Below are positions 1 through 10,029 of a stretch of DNA of 64,000 nt, one piece after another. The notes beneath the pieces were generated by a model. That model had not been told where the DNA came from, made no database searches, and saw only the letters and a program-made list of their open reading frames with translations. Made by a program: the position numbers and the translations under genes. How positions within the stretch are numbered: the stretch's first letter is position 1; each line of letters starts with the position of its first letter. Origin of the DNA: Mycteria americana (lineage: Eukaryota > Chordata > Aves > Ciconiiformes > Ciconiidae); contig NC_134366.1 of the NCBI RefSeq assembly GCF_035582795.1, forward strand, positions 170,822,401 to 170,886,400, read 5' to 3'.

Positions 1-1162
1 CAACTACTTATCCACATATTGTGTTTATGCTTTGCCAGACTGACTTCAGCTCCTTCCCCTGCTCGCTGACACAAGCAGATTTTTCCCTAGTCCAGCACTT
101 ATCCACTGTTCCTTACACAATAATGGTGAATTTCAATTTTTTGGGACCGCAGATCATAAATAATTAAATCTCTAATTAGCCTATTAATTTTTTAAATATG
201 CATGGATCAGTTTTAAAATGTCACTCAGCAACATAGTGGCCAATCTTTTTAGCCATGCTCTATTTTTGTGTAAAGAAAAGGTATTCTTCAGGGTTTTTTT
301 TGGCTTTGCCAAGAAATTTAGAGTATTCAGATTCTCTCTGGAAAAATTGGAAGATCTTCACTGCAGCTAAAATTGCCTCATGCTCTTTCTATAATATACT
401 TGCTCTTTCTCCAATAGAGAAAGAGTTCTTTCTCTCTAACTTCTCTCAGTAGCTTTTGGGATTTCTGCAGGCACTTTCTCCAGATTCTCTTCCATGGGGA
501 ATTCTGATTACGTCAGGTTTATCATGATTTTCCTTCTAATACCTAATCCCATACAATGAAGGTTTGATACAGAGAAGCACTGTTCAATGATTTAATATTC
601 TTTTCTGCTTTCAGGTAGCGCATTAGTGCCTGTGAATAAGTTGTCCCCATTTGAACAGATTATTTATTGGAGCAGCAGGTTTTACTTCTGCCATCACTGT
701 ATTTCCACTCAGTACAGGACCGTAGAAGTAAAATCAGTAAATTGGGGGAGTCAGATTAGTACATTACTTCAGTGAGGTTCTGCTTCAGATTCAGTCCTTG
801 AATAAATTTGTTCCAGTGTAGTTCGGGTTCAGAGCACTAAGTGTTCATACCAGTAACCTGGAATTTATGCACACTGCCTGACGTGTAACCAATTGAAAGA
901 GTGATGACTGCAGGGTGAGACTGCAGCTAGGAAAAGGCTTTAACGCTATCCTCCTGTTCTCCTGCTAGAGCTTGCACTGTACCTATACTGCTAACAGAGT
1001 GCCAAAGTTTCTCTCCAGTTCCCTAAATATGAAACAGAGGTTGAGAAGCTTCCAGAAGCCATGGCACTGCACTTGTAGTCTAACAGTGTAATCTAATAGG
1101 AGCTGGTGGAAGGCCAGGGCTTACATAAAGTTGATAAGGGGGATTCAGACGGGAACGCGGAA

Positions 1163-1608
1163 TGTCTAAACAAGAATTACTGTCCTTGGGAGTAAAGCAC
1201 ATCCTGGAGAAATATGTAAGCTAATTAAGATGGTTTTGGGAACCATCTGAAACAACTAGTAGAAGTGTGATAAGAAGCACCCTCACGCAAACTATCCTCA
1301 TTATAATACTAAAAGTCACACCCCTCGAGCCAGAGACCCCAGCCCAAGCAGAGACCCCTCACCTTTGAGCATGTGCAGAATATTAAAGTAGCACTGTAGC
1401 ATTAAGTTGCAAAAAGAGAAATGTAGACCAATAGAAAACTGCTTTATGTAATTACTTATGCATATGCATAACTAGACTGTATAAATACTGTACCTGTATG
1501 ACCAAACTTTGTGCTAGCTTTGTGGAGCTACCACCTACCACCCATCTCTGCGCAGACATGAAATAAAAGTACCTCTGCCCTGTGCATATATTGGCATCTC
1601 GCACACCA
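1163..1608 (+). mobile_element. Probable solo LTR relic (ERV-type)
   Basis: The block begins TGTCTAAAC and ends near GCACACCA, so it has the TG...CA form of an LTR. Inside, in the order expected for U3-R-U5, are a TATA-like box (TATAAATA, 1480-1487), about 75 bp later an AATAAA (1562-1567), and a short tail. A perfect 16-bp palindrome (1456-1471) sits just upstream of the TATA-like box. The layout resembles avian ERVL LTRs. No clean target-site duplication is visible, so both edges are uncertain, and no internal retroviral coding sequence is attached. It could be chance AT-rich sequence instead. Confidence 0.42.
1456..1471. promoter_or_regulatory. Palindrome containing a perfect POU MORE site
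   Basis: Positions 1456-1471 form a perfect 16-bp palindrome. Its core at 1458-1469 is ATGCATATGCAT, which is the consensus of the MORE element, bound by dimers of POU-domain factors such as Oct1/Oct4/Oct6. It lies 10 bp before the TATA-like box of the LTR-like relic. Binding is inferred from the sequence alone. Confidence 0.5.
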
Positions 1609-2916
1609 GGTAAATGACCTCACACTTGTGGGATAACACACTGAGAATACAAATTGCAGTGGGGAAGTGAAAGATCGAGGTCAGGGGAAATAATCTAATC
1701 TTTCCTTTTTTTCCTGGGAAATTTGTGCATGCACATACACCACCCAGACACACATATTTACACAACGAAGTAAAGAAATGAGATTGCTGCAGGGAGGATC
1801 ACAGGTGGCAGTAACAAGAAACAAATCTTCACTATGGGACAAGAATAGCATCTCTGGTCACTCCTTTATTAGACCTAATTTAGTTAGAGAGCTCAAAAAT
1901 ACCTGCACTGAGCAGTTTCTTACTCAGGTCTGCAAAGCACAGCAAAAAGGAGGACTCCTATCGCACAGACTGCTGAGTCAAGTGAGAGTAGAAAAAGAGA
2001 GATGTGATGCTGCTCTGCAGTTTGTAATTAGTACACACAGTCCCTATACTGAACAGGGCATATTAACTTTTAGGCAAACTGTTGTTTTGAATTTACCAGA
2101 GGAGAGATTTGTTTTACCTGTGTTCCCAGTCAGGTTTAACAAAGAATTCTTAATAACAATACCAATTCAGTTCTGATTCAAGAGAAATAATTCAGCATGA
2201 ACTGCTCTATGGATTTATTTGTTTGTTTTTAATTAGGAACAGGTTTGATTCCATTACTGGTATGATATTAACTTTGTAATTTCAAAATATATTAACAGAA
2301 CTTAAATTATTAAATATCAGTAATATTGCAATATCCTGGTATTCTCAGAGTGTGTGCACACCCACCTTATGCTATACAGCTACATCGTGATTCTGTCTCC
2401 CGCAAATTAAAGCTGTGGTAGCAGCATGGAGACATGCCTTAAGTTTGCCGTGCTCCTGCTCCTGTTCTCTATCAGTTGAAAGTCATCATCGGTCCAGCAT
2501 GGTACCAAAGAAAAAAGAGTTGTGCCACATGTGGCCTTTCAGGGAGCACTGCACAGGAAAAGAGGAAACGTCTGATAATGAGATAGGACCTGACCGATAG
2601 GAGAAGAAAGAGTGACTCCTGGTTTGCCCAGACCACCTTAAACTGCATTGTCCACAGCTGAGTAAGATGACTACAGGCAGGTCCCTGGATCCTATGGGAT
2701 CTATATGGATCCTAAATCCATATCCAAATAGCTCAATACCCTCAGAAATCTTGGTAGTTTGATGAGGGTTTATACGTACATTGAAATCATTAAAGACCCC
2801 AGTAGTATTTATAAGAAATTCACTGTCATAGCAATGTCAACTATTTCCACAAGATGTCACAAGACGATAACGATCAAAGGAGAAACTGAGCCTGCTAGAT
2901 ACCCATAAAGCATCAC

Positions 2917-2962
2917 AGGCCATTCTGCTTCACTTCAGATAGAACTTAACACAGAATGGCCT
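2917..2962. repeat. 11-bp perfect inverted repeat
   Basis: The arm AGGCCATTCTG (2917-2927) is repeated as its exact reverse complement at 2952-2962 with a 24-nt spacer. No known element is recognised around it. Confidence 0.6.
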
Positions 2963-4091
2963 CACAGAAGTTGTAACCTCAAGGGAATTATGCAGTCTTA
3001 AGAGATTTAGATTATCTGTAATAGCTAGCTGTAAAAGAGGTCTCCAAATACAGTAGTTCTGGAACTGATGCCAATGAACACATCACTGTACCATCCTTGC
3101 ACTAAGGTGCTTACAACTGCTTAAGGTGCTGCCTTTCATTAATAAACCAGTATCATCTGTATGAAAGCCATGTCCTTATGTATTGGGCAAATTCTATATA
3201 AGCTAGCACTATTCCGTTAACAAATTCCCTAGATTTTCCACTTAATATGATTCTTTATGGGTACATCCCTTTCTGCCCTAAAGTCTATGTGAACTATTAT
3301 TGTGTGCTATGGAAAAGCTCCTGTTCTTCCCTCTCATGCTAAGTAGTAATCAAATTAGTGGCTTTAGCAGCCTTCTTACCAATACAAACAATCAAGCATG
3401 TTGTTTATAAAGCATATTGGAAAATTTTGATGAAAGCCATTAATGAAAGGCAAGCTACCTGTCAACGTTTTTGGAACTGCTAAACTTCTGTCAGTGGAAT
3501 ACAGTAGCTCTCACTCAGGCAGGCACAGACAAAACTTCTGGAGCCAACAGGAGCAGCAGCAAAACCCTCATTGCCTTTAGCAGGCCTAGGCTGACGCAAG
3601 TCATCCGTAAGAATGTTACAAGGTACCTATGCAGTAGACACACAGGTTAAATACTCTCTGTATAGGAGGAATGTGTTAATAATAAAGACACAGCCCCATA
3701 ATCACTTAATAGTTTACATGTGTCCTCCACACCTCAACATACCTCCGACAAGTGTCAGGATTACCAGACAGCATTCCCTTTTGCTGTACTACAGCAGCAA
3801 AACAGGTATTTAGCAGCCTGTAATTACAGTTTGAGTTAACAATTTTGTAGCCACTGGCCTGTAATTGGAACACATATAGGATGAGCCTATTCGCCATTAA
3901 AAACAAGTTCCCAAAACTCCGGTGCTAGCCTGCGGCTAAGGCCCATGTCGAGGGGCTGAGCAAGGGAAGCCCTGAGGCCCCTCTCGCCTGTGGAAACCCG
4001 CCCAGCGCCCGGACCCGCGGGGCCGAAGGAGCGACTCCGCGCCCCCAACGAACCCGGCGGCCAGACGCGTCCGGCTCCTCACTGCGCCCGG

Positions 4092-4106
4092 GTGCATCCT
4101 GGGAAC
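4092..4106 (-). promoter_or_regulatory. Degenerate ZNF143-type (SBS) motif
   Basis: GTGCATCCTGGGAACC resembles the GCAT-CTGGGA half of the ZNF143/Staf site in reverse orientation, but lacks the TTGTAGT half. It is the weakest of four motifs in the CHRAC1 promoter. Confidence 0.35.
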
Positions 4107-4160
4107 CGCGGTCCCCCCGCCGCGAGGAGAACGAGGGAGCAGGCGGGGATGGCGGCGAGG

Positions 4161-4182
4161 TGCACGGTGGGACTTGTAGTCC
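4161..4182 (-). promoter_or_regulatory. ZNF143/THAP11-type motif
   Basis: The stretch ends GGTGGGACTTGTAGTCC (4166-4182), matching the reverse complement of the long ACTACAANTCCCA promoter motif (SBS2) bound by ZNF143, THAP11 and HCFC1. This is a motif match only. Confidence 0.65.
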
Positions 4183-4217
4183 TCCCGCCGCTCTTGCGGA
4201 GAGGCGGGGAGCGCGCG

Positions 4218-4237
4218 GCTTCATGGGAGTTGTAGTC
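4218..4237 (-). promoter_or_regulatory. ZNF143/THAP11-type motif
   Basis: GCTTCATGGGAGTTGTAGTC fits the reverse complement of ACTACAACTCCCATNA..., a close match to the SBS2 consensus. It lies in the same orientation as the motif at 4161. Confidence 0.7.
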
Positions 4238-4287
4238 CCGCCGTCGCTGGCCGCCGGCAGCGCGCGGGGTCCCCCTGGCGGCCGGAG

Positions 4288-4306
4288 ACTACAGCTCCCA
4301 GCGGGC
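4288..4306 (+). promoter_or_regulatory. ZNF143/THAP11-type motif, forward
   Basis: ACTACAGCTCCCAGCGGGC matches the forward SBS2 consensus (ACTACAANTCCCAGNNTGC) at most positions. It faces opposite to the two upstream copies and sits about 70-90 bp before the CHRAC1 start codon. Confidence 0.7.
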
Positions 4307-4376
4307 CGTGCCGCGGCGGCCGCCCATTTCTCGCCGGGTTGGGGGGTGAAGGGCCGGAGCCGGTCGGGGGGGAAAG

Positions 4377-4511
4377 ATGGCGGCTAGATTGAGCGGCGGC
4401 GAGAACCGGCTGGTGTCGCTGCCCTTGTCGCGTATCCGCGTGATCATGAAGAGCTCGCCGGAGGTCTCCAGCATCAACCAGGACGCGCTCTTCCTCACCG
4501 CCAAAGCCACG
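4377..4511 (+). CDS. CHRAC1: CHRAC1 exon 1 (coding part)
   Basis: This exon encodes residues 1-45, ending KAT, with the donor ACG|GTACCG at 4511/4512 in phase 0. It holds the N-terminus, helix 1 and the start of helix 2 of the histone fold. Confidence 0.95.
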
Positions 4512-6235
4512 GTACCGGCTCCCTCTTCCCTTCCCTCTCGGCCGAGCCCGCTCCTTCCCCGCCGTGCTGGGCCTGTGCCTCCCTGAGGTACCGTTGCCTC
4601 CGGGCTGGGCTCCCGTGTCGCTCCTCTCACCGCTGCTGGGGCACCCCGGCTGCAGCTGCGCTGCCTCCCCGCTCAATGCCGACCTCGTCCCCGGCGAGCG
4701 GCTCTTGCCGCACCTCTCTGCCCCTCCTACCTGTGCCTGTCACTCGGCGGCCATGAAGCATCACGCTTCAGGCTCCCACTATGCAAAAAGAGTTTGGGGC
4801 ATCCTCCCGTCCAGCTGAGCTCCCAGAGTCTGTGAGCAATGCAGGAGGTTCTGATTTCCACCACTGTCAATTAGTATAAATTAGCCCGTGTGAAAATGAT
4901 ACCCTGCTGCTTCAGATCCCAAGTGTCATTTGCTGGGCTGTGGAAAGTGTTGAAGAGCAGCACAAATTAAGTTACATACCACAACCCAAACCTGCAGTCA
5001 GTGCTCCAAGGAGATGCAACTATATCCTGACCTTAAGCTCTTCTGAAATAAGTGGATCTCTCCACAAAATGTCCAGTATATATACACTTAAATATGGCGT
5101 TTGTGTCTTTAAACAGGGATTAAAGAAAACTGCCAACTGTATGTGTGAATTCATAATTTGACTGGTCTCTTTTGATTTAATTTTTTAGGAGCTTTTTGTT
5201 CAGTATTTGGCTACATACTCCTACAAACATGGCAGAGGCAAGGAGAAGAATGCTCTAACTTACAGTGATCTGTCTCATACTGCAGAAGAGTGTGAGACCT
5301 TTCAGTTCCTTGCAGGTATCTATAGCGTGATGGTAAATCCAGTATGTAATTTGGAAAATGAAATCTTGCTCTTACTGAATTGTTTTGTGAGAGCACAATT
5401 CTCCTACTGGTCATTAATCTCCTGTATAACTTTCAACTGAAACTCATAAACTGCATCACTGTAAAGATTTGTTTGTGAATGGGGATTTTTCTGGTGCTTC
5501 AAAATTACACAAGGCTAATTAGTTCTCAGCATATTGCCTTAAGCACTTCTTAAATTCCAGTAACTCCATCTGAAAGCTTTCAGCCCGTAAAACAAGATCA
5601 CTGCACGTCTTTATGTGAGAATTTATGTGGCCCCAAAATTACACATTCAAATCTGTAAGTCTTGTTTCTCAAAGTGGTTCATCATACAGTTCCTCTCTCT
5701 TTTTATATATATATGTACACACGTGTATGTGCGCACACTTTTTTTTTTTTACCTGATACTTGGGGTTTTGTTGTAACACTTAGCTATAGGATATAGGTCG
5801 AGAATAAGGTAGTCCTAGCCCAGTCTTTCTCTGGGCTCCCCGTGGACATACTTTCAGAGCACGCAGTTCTGCTGTGTCTCAGTTCCATCATTATTGTGCT
5901 GAACAAGTATCTTACCTTACTGCAGAGAAAATGTTTCTACAGGACATAAATGGGATAGCTGTCTTGTTGAATCTGTTTTTAACAAAGCCTCTTTTTGACT
6001 TCATTTCATTAGCGGTGTGGATGCAACAGTATTAATGAGGCAATATAAGTATTCCAACTGACTATAAAAGAAACAATTCTACCTTCCAGATATCTTGCCA
6101 AAGAAGATCCTAGCTAGCAAATACCTAAAAATGCTTGAAAAAGAGAAGCGGGATGGAGAAGTGGGGGAAGATGAGGAAGAAGATGAGGAGGAAGAGGATG
6201 AAGACGAAACCGTTGATGAAGATGTTGGATCTTAA
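4377..6235 (+). CDS. CHRAC1: CHRAC1, chromatin accessibility complex subunit 1 (whole gene, 3 exons)
   Basis: The spliced CDS is 4377-4511, 5189-5315, 6090-6235 and encodes 135 residues (the human protein has 131). CHRAC1 (CHRAC-15) is a nuclear histone-fold protein that pairs with POLE3 (CHRAC-17). The pair joins BAZ1A/ACF1 and SMARCA5/SNF2H in the CHRAC nucleosome-sliding complex. The histone fold covers about residues 13-93 and keeps family motifs such as SLPLSRIRVIMKSSPEV, LTAKATELFVQ, LTYSDL and FQFLADILPKKILASKYLKM. The C-terminal 30 residues are almost all Glu/Asp, as in other CHRAC1 proteins. The start ATG (aagATGG, good context) gives a short N-terminus, MAARLSGGENRL, that differs from the human one while everything from SLPLSRI on aligns. 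Both introns are GT-AG and frame is kept. A CpG-island promoter lies directly upstream. AGO2 converges on it from the other side. Confidence 0.97.
4512..5188 (+). other. CHRAC1 intron 1
   Basis: The intron is 677 bp with GT-AG ends. The 5' part is still in the CpG island and the rest is AT-rich. No further feature is seen. Confidence 0.9.
5189..5315 (+). CDS. CHRAC1: CHRAC1 exon 2
   Basis: The acceptor TTTTTTAG|GAG precedes ELFVQYLATYSYKHG. The donor CTTGCAG|GTATCT at 5315 splits an Asp codon (phase 1). It encodes the long central helix and third helix of the histone fold. Confidence 0.95.
5316..6089 (+). other. CHRAC1 intron 2
   Basis: The intron is 774 bp with GT-AG ends. It contains a TA/TG-rich microsatellite patch near 5700-5735 followed by a run of T. 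Confidence 0.9.
6090..6235 (+). CDS. CHRAC1: CHRAC1 exon 3 (coding part), acidic tail
   Basis: The acceptor ACCTTCCAG|ATATC restores the Asp codon and continues ILPKKILASKYLKML. It then runs into an acidic tail encoded by a purine-rich GAN repeat stretch (about 6165-6225). The stop TAA is at 6233-6235. Confidence 0.95.
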
Positions 6236-7135
6236 GACCAGCGGAGAATTGTTTCATACTTGATCTTTTCTGTTGTATAAAGGATGTTATTTTTGTGACT
6301 GAGAATCCAGATGCTGGATATATTTATATACGGAGCCATCTGCTTTTGCTTTGTTTAAGAAGTTTAGAAATTGAACTTTATACGTGTTGAAGAATGGAGT
6401 TCTTCCCTCAGAAACATAGCGGGGTAAGAAGAGCTGATGTAAATCTGACAGCAGAACTTGTTCAGATGATTTAAATTTACTTCTTCAGACAATCGTTACC
6501 CAAATTTAAAATTTCTTACAGGCAGCTTTCAGTCCAAAAGCTCTTTCACCCTCTGACTAGAAGGGAGTACTTCCCCAGTTTGTGTTTCTCCTCAGAGCGC
6601 AAGATGAGGTGAGGGGAAGTGTTTTACACAGTGTCTACTATCCTCAGCCTTCTCCTCCTTGGGGAGCCAGTAACCGATCAAACCCTCCCTCAGTTTTCTG
6701 GAGCAGTGCCAGGGCATTAGCAGCGGACCAAGCCCATTTAAAAAATCGCTACTTCTATAATGCAGCCTCAATAGCCATTTCGGCACAGAAACAGGGTAGA
6801 GGATGAGATCCATTCCAAGAGCTAATGTGGTTCTGTGGCTGTGGTGGTAAAAAGTACGTGTGTTAGATAATGATGTAAATATGTACATCTAGAACCTTTT
6901 TCTCTAATGAACTCTTCTTCTGCAGTTTGTCCATGGTGTTCTACCAAAATATATATTGAAGTCCATTAAATGTGGACTGTTGAGAATGAGCAACCCTCTT
7001 ACCATTTGAGTGACAGAGCTGGATTTTTCATTTGTTTTTGTTTTGGGGTTTTTTTTTTACTATAGAAATGGTAACCGTCCTGTGTAGAACTTTATATGCA
7101 ACTTTTTAAAATAAATGTTTTGTATGAAAAGTGAC
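6236..7135 (+). other. CHRAC1: CHRAC1 3' UTR
   Basis: About 0.9 kb runs from the stop codon to a canonical AATAAA (7110-7115) followed by a GU-rich stretch (TGTTTTGTATG). It contains no coding potential beyond chance ORFs. The exact cleavage site is inferred. Confidence 0.8.
7110..7115 (+). terminator. CHRAC1: CHRAC1 poly(A) signal
   Basis: This is a canonical AATAAA with a U/GU-rich element directly downstream, and no equally good candidate lies between it and the stop codon. Confidence 0.8.
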
Positions 7136-8150
7136 AATTGATGCAGAGACTTTCTATAGTTCTTCCCAGCTTCAGTCATCTACAAGTCTAGCATGCTCAC
7201 TGTTCATCTTTCCAGGAAGAAAGGGGGGGACAAAAGGCTAAGTGGTGCTTTGGATAGTCTCTATCAGCAACGCTAACTAGATCTAGTCCGCTTTGGGAGT
7301 CTTAGCCGTGTTAACCAGCAGTCTCTGCTGATAGACAACTAACGCTCGCACAGTGGCATGGTCAGTCAGAGTGAGAAATGACCGAGATCTTTCCCCAGAT
7401 GTGAAGAATGCCCCAAGTAAGCATGGGAACACTACTGAGGAACAAAACCTCCTACTCCAAAAGTGCCCTAAATCAGTCAGGAAGGGAGAGAGGTCTCAAG
7501 CAACACCCCAATTTGGATGGCACTGTAAAGAGTTACCAGGAAACTCTATCCTCCCCGTCAGGATAATACTAACAGCTTCTCTTAGGTTGAAGGCACAACT
7601 ACACTAAACTGGTCTTAAAACACAAGGCAGAAAGCTCTAGCAACTCTGTAATCTGGCACATTCCAGATTTCTTCTAAGAAACCAAAAAGGGGGGTTAGGC
7701 AGGTAAGATCAGAGACTGGCAGAGGAGTAAAGCTACTGAGCCACATGAGAAATGCTCTTCTTATTTTAAAAGATCAAAGTATGTTGTACTATAAAAAATT
7801 TGCCCAAAGTTACCATAAATCAAAATTGTATCAGGACTGCTGCAGTGAGTGCTCAGTGATGCTCTATCCCTAGAGAAATTCCCAAGCAGGTATGCAGAAC
7901 GATACTACTGTTGAAACGGTTGTGTTGCTTTTTTTAAAATATTATTAAAAGCACATGGAGATCTGTGGGAAACTGAGGGCTGAATGCTGTTTGTTTGGTA
8001 GGGGGTTGCCTGCAGTAGGATATGTAAATTGTGTGGCATTGCTCAACACTTGGTGGATCTAGTATTTGCCAGCTTTTTTGGGGAAAAAAAAAAGCTACTT
8101 ATACTCTAGCACAAAACTGCATGGTAATTCTGTAGCATAAATGGGGCAGA

Positions 8151-8192
8151 GGGCACCAAGATAAATCATTGGGGCACCAAGATAAACCACTG
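8151..8192. repeat. 21-bp tandem duplication
   Basis: A unit beginning GGGCACCAAGATAAA occurs twice head to tail (8151-8171 and 8172-8192) with two T/C differences. Confidence 0.85.
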
Positions 8193-8396
8193 GCCACCAC
8201 ACTAGTTGTGTTGAAGAGTCACAGAGGAATAGCCTGATCCCAGAGCTGGCACATCTCTATCGTTTAACTCACTGGTGCTATGGCTAAGGCCAAACAGTAC
8301 CTGGCCCAGAGTTACGTTATGTAGGTCACAGCCAAAGAAATGCAATGACCTCAAACAGCCCTGGCAAAGAGGTCTTTATGCTGGGCACATGTATTA

Positions 8397-8740
8397 CAGA
8401 ATCGTATAGGTTGGAAAAGACCTTTAAGATCAAGTCCAACCGTAAACCTAACACTACCAAGACCACCACTACACCGTGTCCCTAAGCACCTCATCCAAAC
8501 GTCCTTTAAATGCTTCCAGGGATGGTGACTCAACCACTTCCCTGGGCAGCCTGTTCCAATGCTTGATAACCCTTTCGGTGAAGTAAAATTTCCTAATATC
8601 CAGTCTAAACCTCCCCTGGCGCAACTTGAGGCCATTTCCTCTTGTCCTATCACTTGTTATCACCTGGGAGAAGAGACCGACCCCCACTTCTCTACAACCT
8701 CCTTTCAGGTAGCTGTAGAGAGAAATTTTAGGTAAAGACA
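8397..8740 (-). mobile_element. CR1 LINE fragment, 5'-truncated
   Basis: Read on the - strand this ends with the CR1 3' signature, CCAACCTATACGATTCTG, followed by TAATAC. Upstream of that, the - strand ORF contains the typical end of the CR1 second ORF, with motifs [36 protein letters not shown] and LDEVLRDTV. The reverse transcriptase core is missing, so this is a dead 5'-truncated copy. The right edge, near 8740, is approximate. Confidence 0.93.
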
Positions 8741-10029
8741 TCACGCTTGATAAGTTTTAGGGCGCATGTGTTTATAGAAATTATTGTTCAGCTTTGTTTT
8801 CAGACCTGGCGTTTTGCACCACCAATTCTGTTTGTGTAGCCAACCCAATTGTCAATTATGCAGAACCTTCTGAAAAGGAATTTTTTTTTAAGCCAGTCCT
8901 GGTTCCAGGTGTGGGTTATGAAGGACAATAGTGATGAAAGGTGCCAAACTAGCCACCAGCCCCAAGTAAGTATGGCCCACCATTCGTAATCTGCAGGGGG
9001 TGATCGTTCCTAGATTTTTGGTACTTAGCTTGTCAACTGATTGTTACCACTGACATTTGGTAGGTAACACAGAAACTCTGTGAGTAAAAGAGTAAAGTCT
9101 TTTAGACACCCTAAAAAAAGAAGGAGGGGGGGAATCCCCAACACATTCATCAGTCACTGCTCTACCGACTAGTACCTCCTGAGCCTGGGAAGGAGAGTGT
9201 CTCAGCATGCTCAGTCAATGTGTCCAGGACAAAAAAACCAACACCATGATCCAGTAGACGTGTGCCTGTGCTGACACAACTGGGAACAGTGGTATTCTGG
9301 GACTGGAGACAAAACATTTTTACTGGGGTATGATAGATCATGGCTGGTCCTGTGAGGGTCAACTGAAGGGGGAAATTCTGCTGCTGTGGTAGAGGGCCAA
9401 TGCAGTGCTTGACCATATTCTCCACATACCTGTGCTATGCTCACAACTGGCAGAGATGTCCCTAGTCATGAGTAGCCCACACCAGCAGCCTGCCATGCTT
9501 CATTGTCCTGCAACGCATCCTCAGTCACAGCAGAGGGAAATGTGTCCTTTCTGTCTTGGACCTGTAGCCCAAGCAGTGGCTAAGGAGCCTGAGCTGAACC
9601 AGACTCCTTGGGAAGAGACCTGGTTATGAACCGTGTCCTCATGTTGGCCCTGGCAGTTGCTTTCTCCCTGTAGCCGAGCTGCAAAATGCTGCAGTGTGCA
9701 CCTGGGGAGTGGGAGCAAGCACAGCTCATGAGTTATGAGGTCCTTGCTCTACACAACTGGTGTCTTTGAATGTCAGACAAAAGATGTGATTAGGAGGGAA
9801 AGCACAAGAAAGAAAAATCCAGCTGGAGGGAGGAGGAGCCATGCTCTTTACGGAAGGACGCCCACAAGGAAAACCAGAAGGATGAATCACTCCTACGAGT
9901 GTTTCTCCTCATTGCACCCTGTTTAACCCTGTTTCTGCAGTGTCTGCCCTGGTCTCCCTCAACACACCCCTGATGGTGCTTTATTTCCTCTCAGCTTCCC
10001 CCTCCTGTCACACTTAGAGTCTGCCTACA

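Larger units (their letters stand above)
1..3900. other. Intergenic DNA upstream of CHRAC1
   Basis: This AT-rich stretch holds no exon that I can recognise. It contains a probable LTR relic (about 1163-1608), a perfect 11-bp inverted repeat with a 24-nt spacer (2917-2962), and scattered ORFs of at most 132 codons with no recognisable domain. In mammals the next gene on this side is TRAPPC9, transcribed away from CHRAC1. I looked for its conserved first coding exon on the - strand and did not see it here. Confidence 0.6.
3925..4760. promoter_or_regulatory. CHRAC1: CpG island promoter of CHRAC1
   Basis: Base composition changes abruptly from AT-rich to very GC- and CpG-rich near 3920 and falls back after about 4760. 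The island spans the upstream region, the first coding exon and the start of intron 1 of CHRAC1. There is no TATA box at a sensible distance before the start codon. Several TTGTAGTCC/ACTACAGCTCCCAG motifs lie in it. This is typical of a housekeeping promoter. The transcription start is probably between the last motif (4306) and the ATG at 4377. A divergent transcript on the - strand is possible but not shown. Confidence 0.85.

Noticed and set aside
1778-2176. 132-codon + strand ORF in intergenic DNA downstream of the LTR-like relic
   Set aside because: No recognisable domain, no promoter or splice context. Its length is possible by chance in this much sequence, and it does not read like retroviral gag, pol or env.
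1-3900. TRAPPC9 first exons upstream of CHRAC1
   Set aside because: Expected by synteny on the - strand, but no matching reading frame was found; it probably lies further left.
4221-4676. 151-codon - strand ORF across CHRAC1 exon 1
   Set aside because: A shadow of the CpG island with no stop codons; the real reading frame is the + strand CHRAC1 exon.
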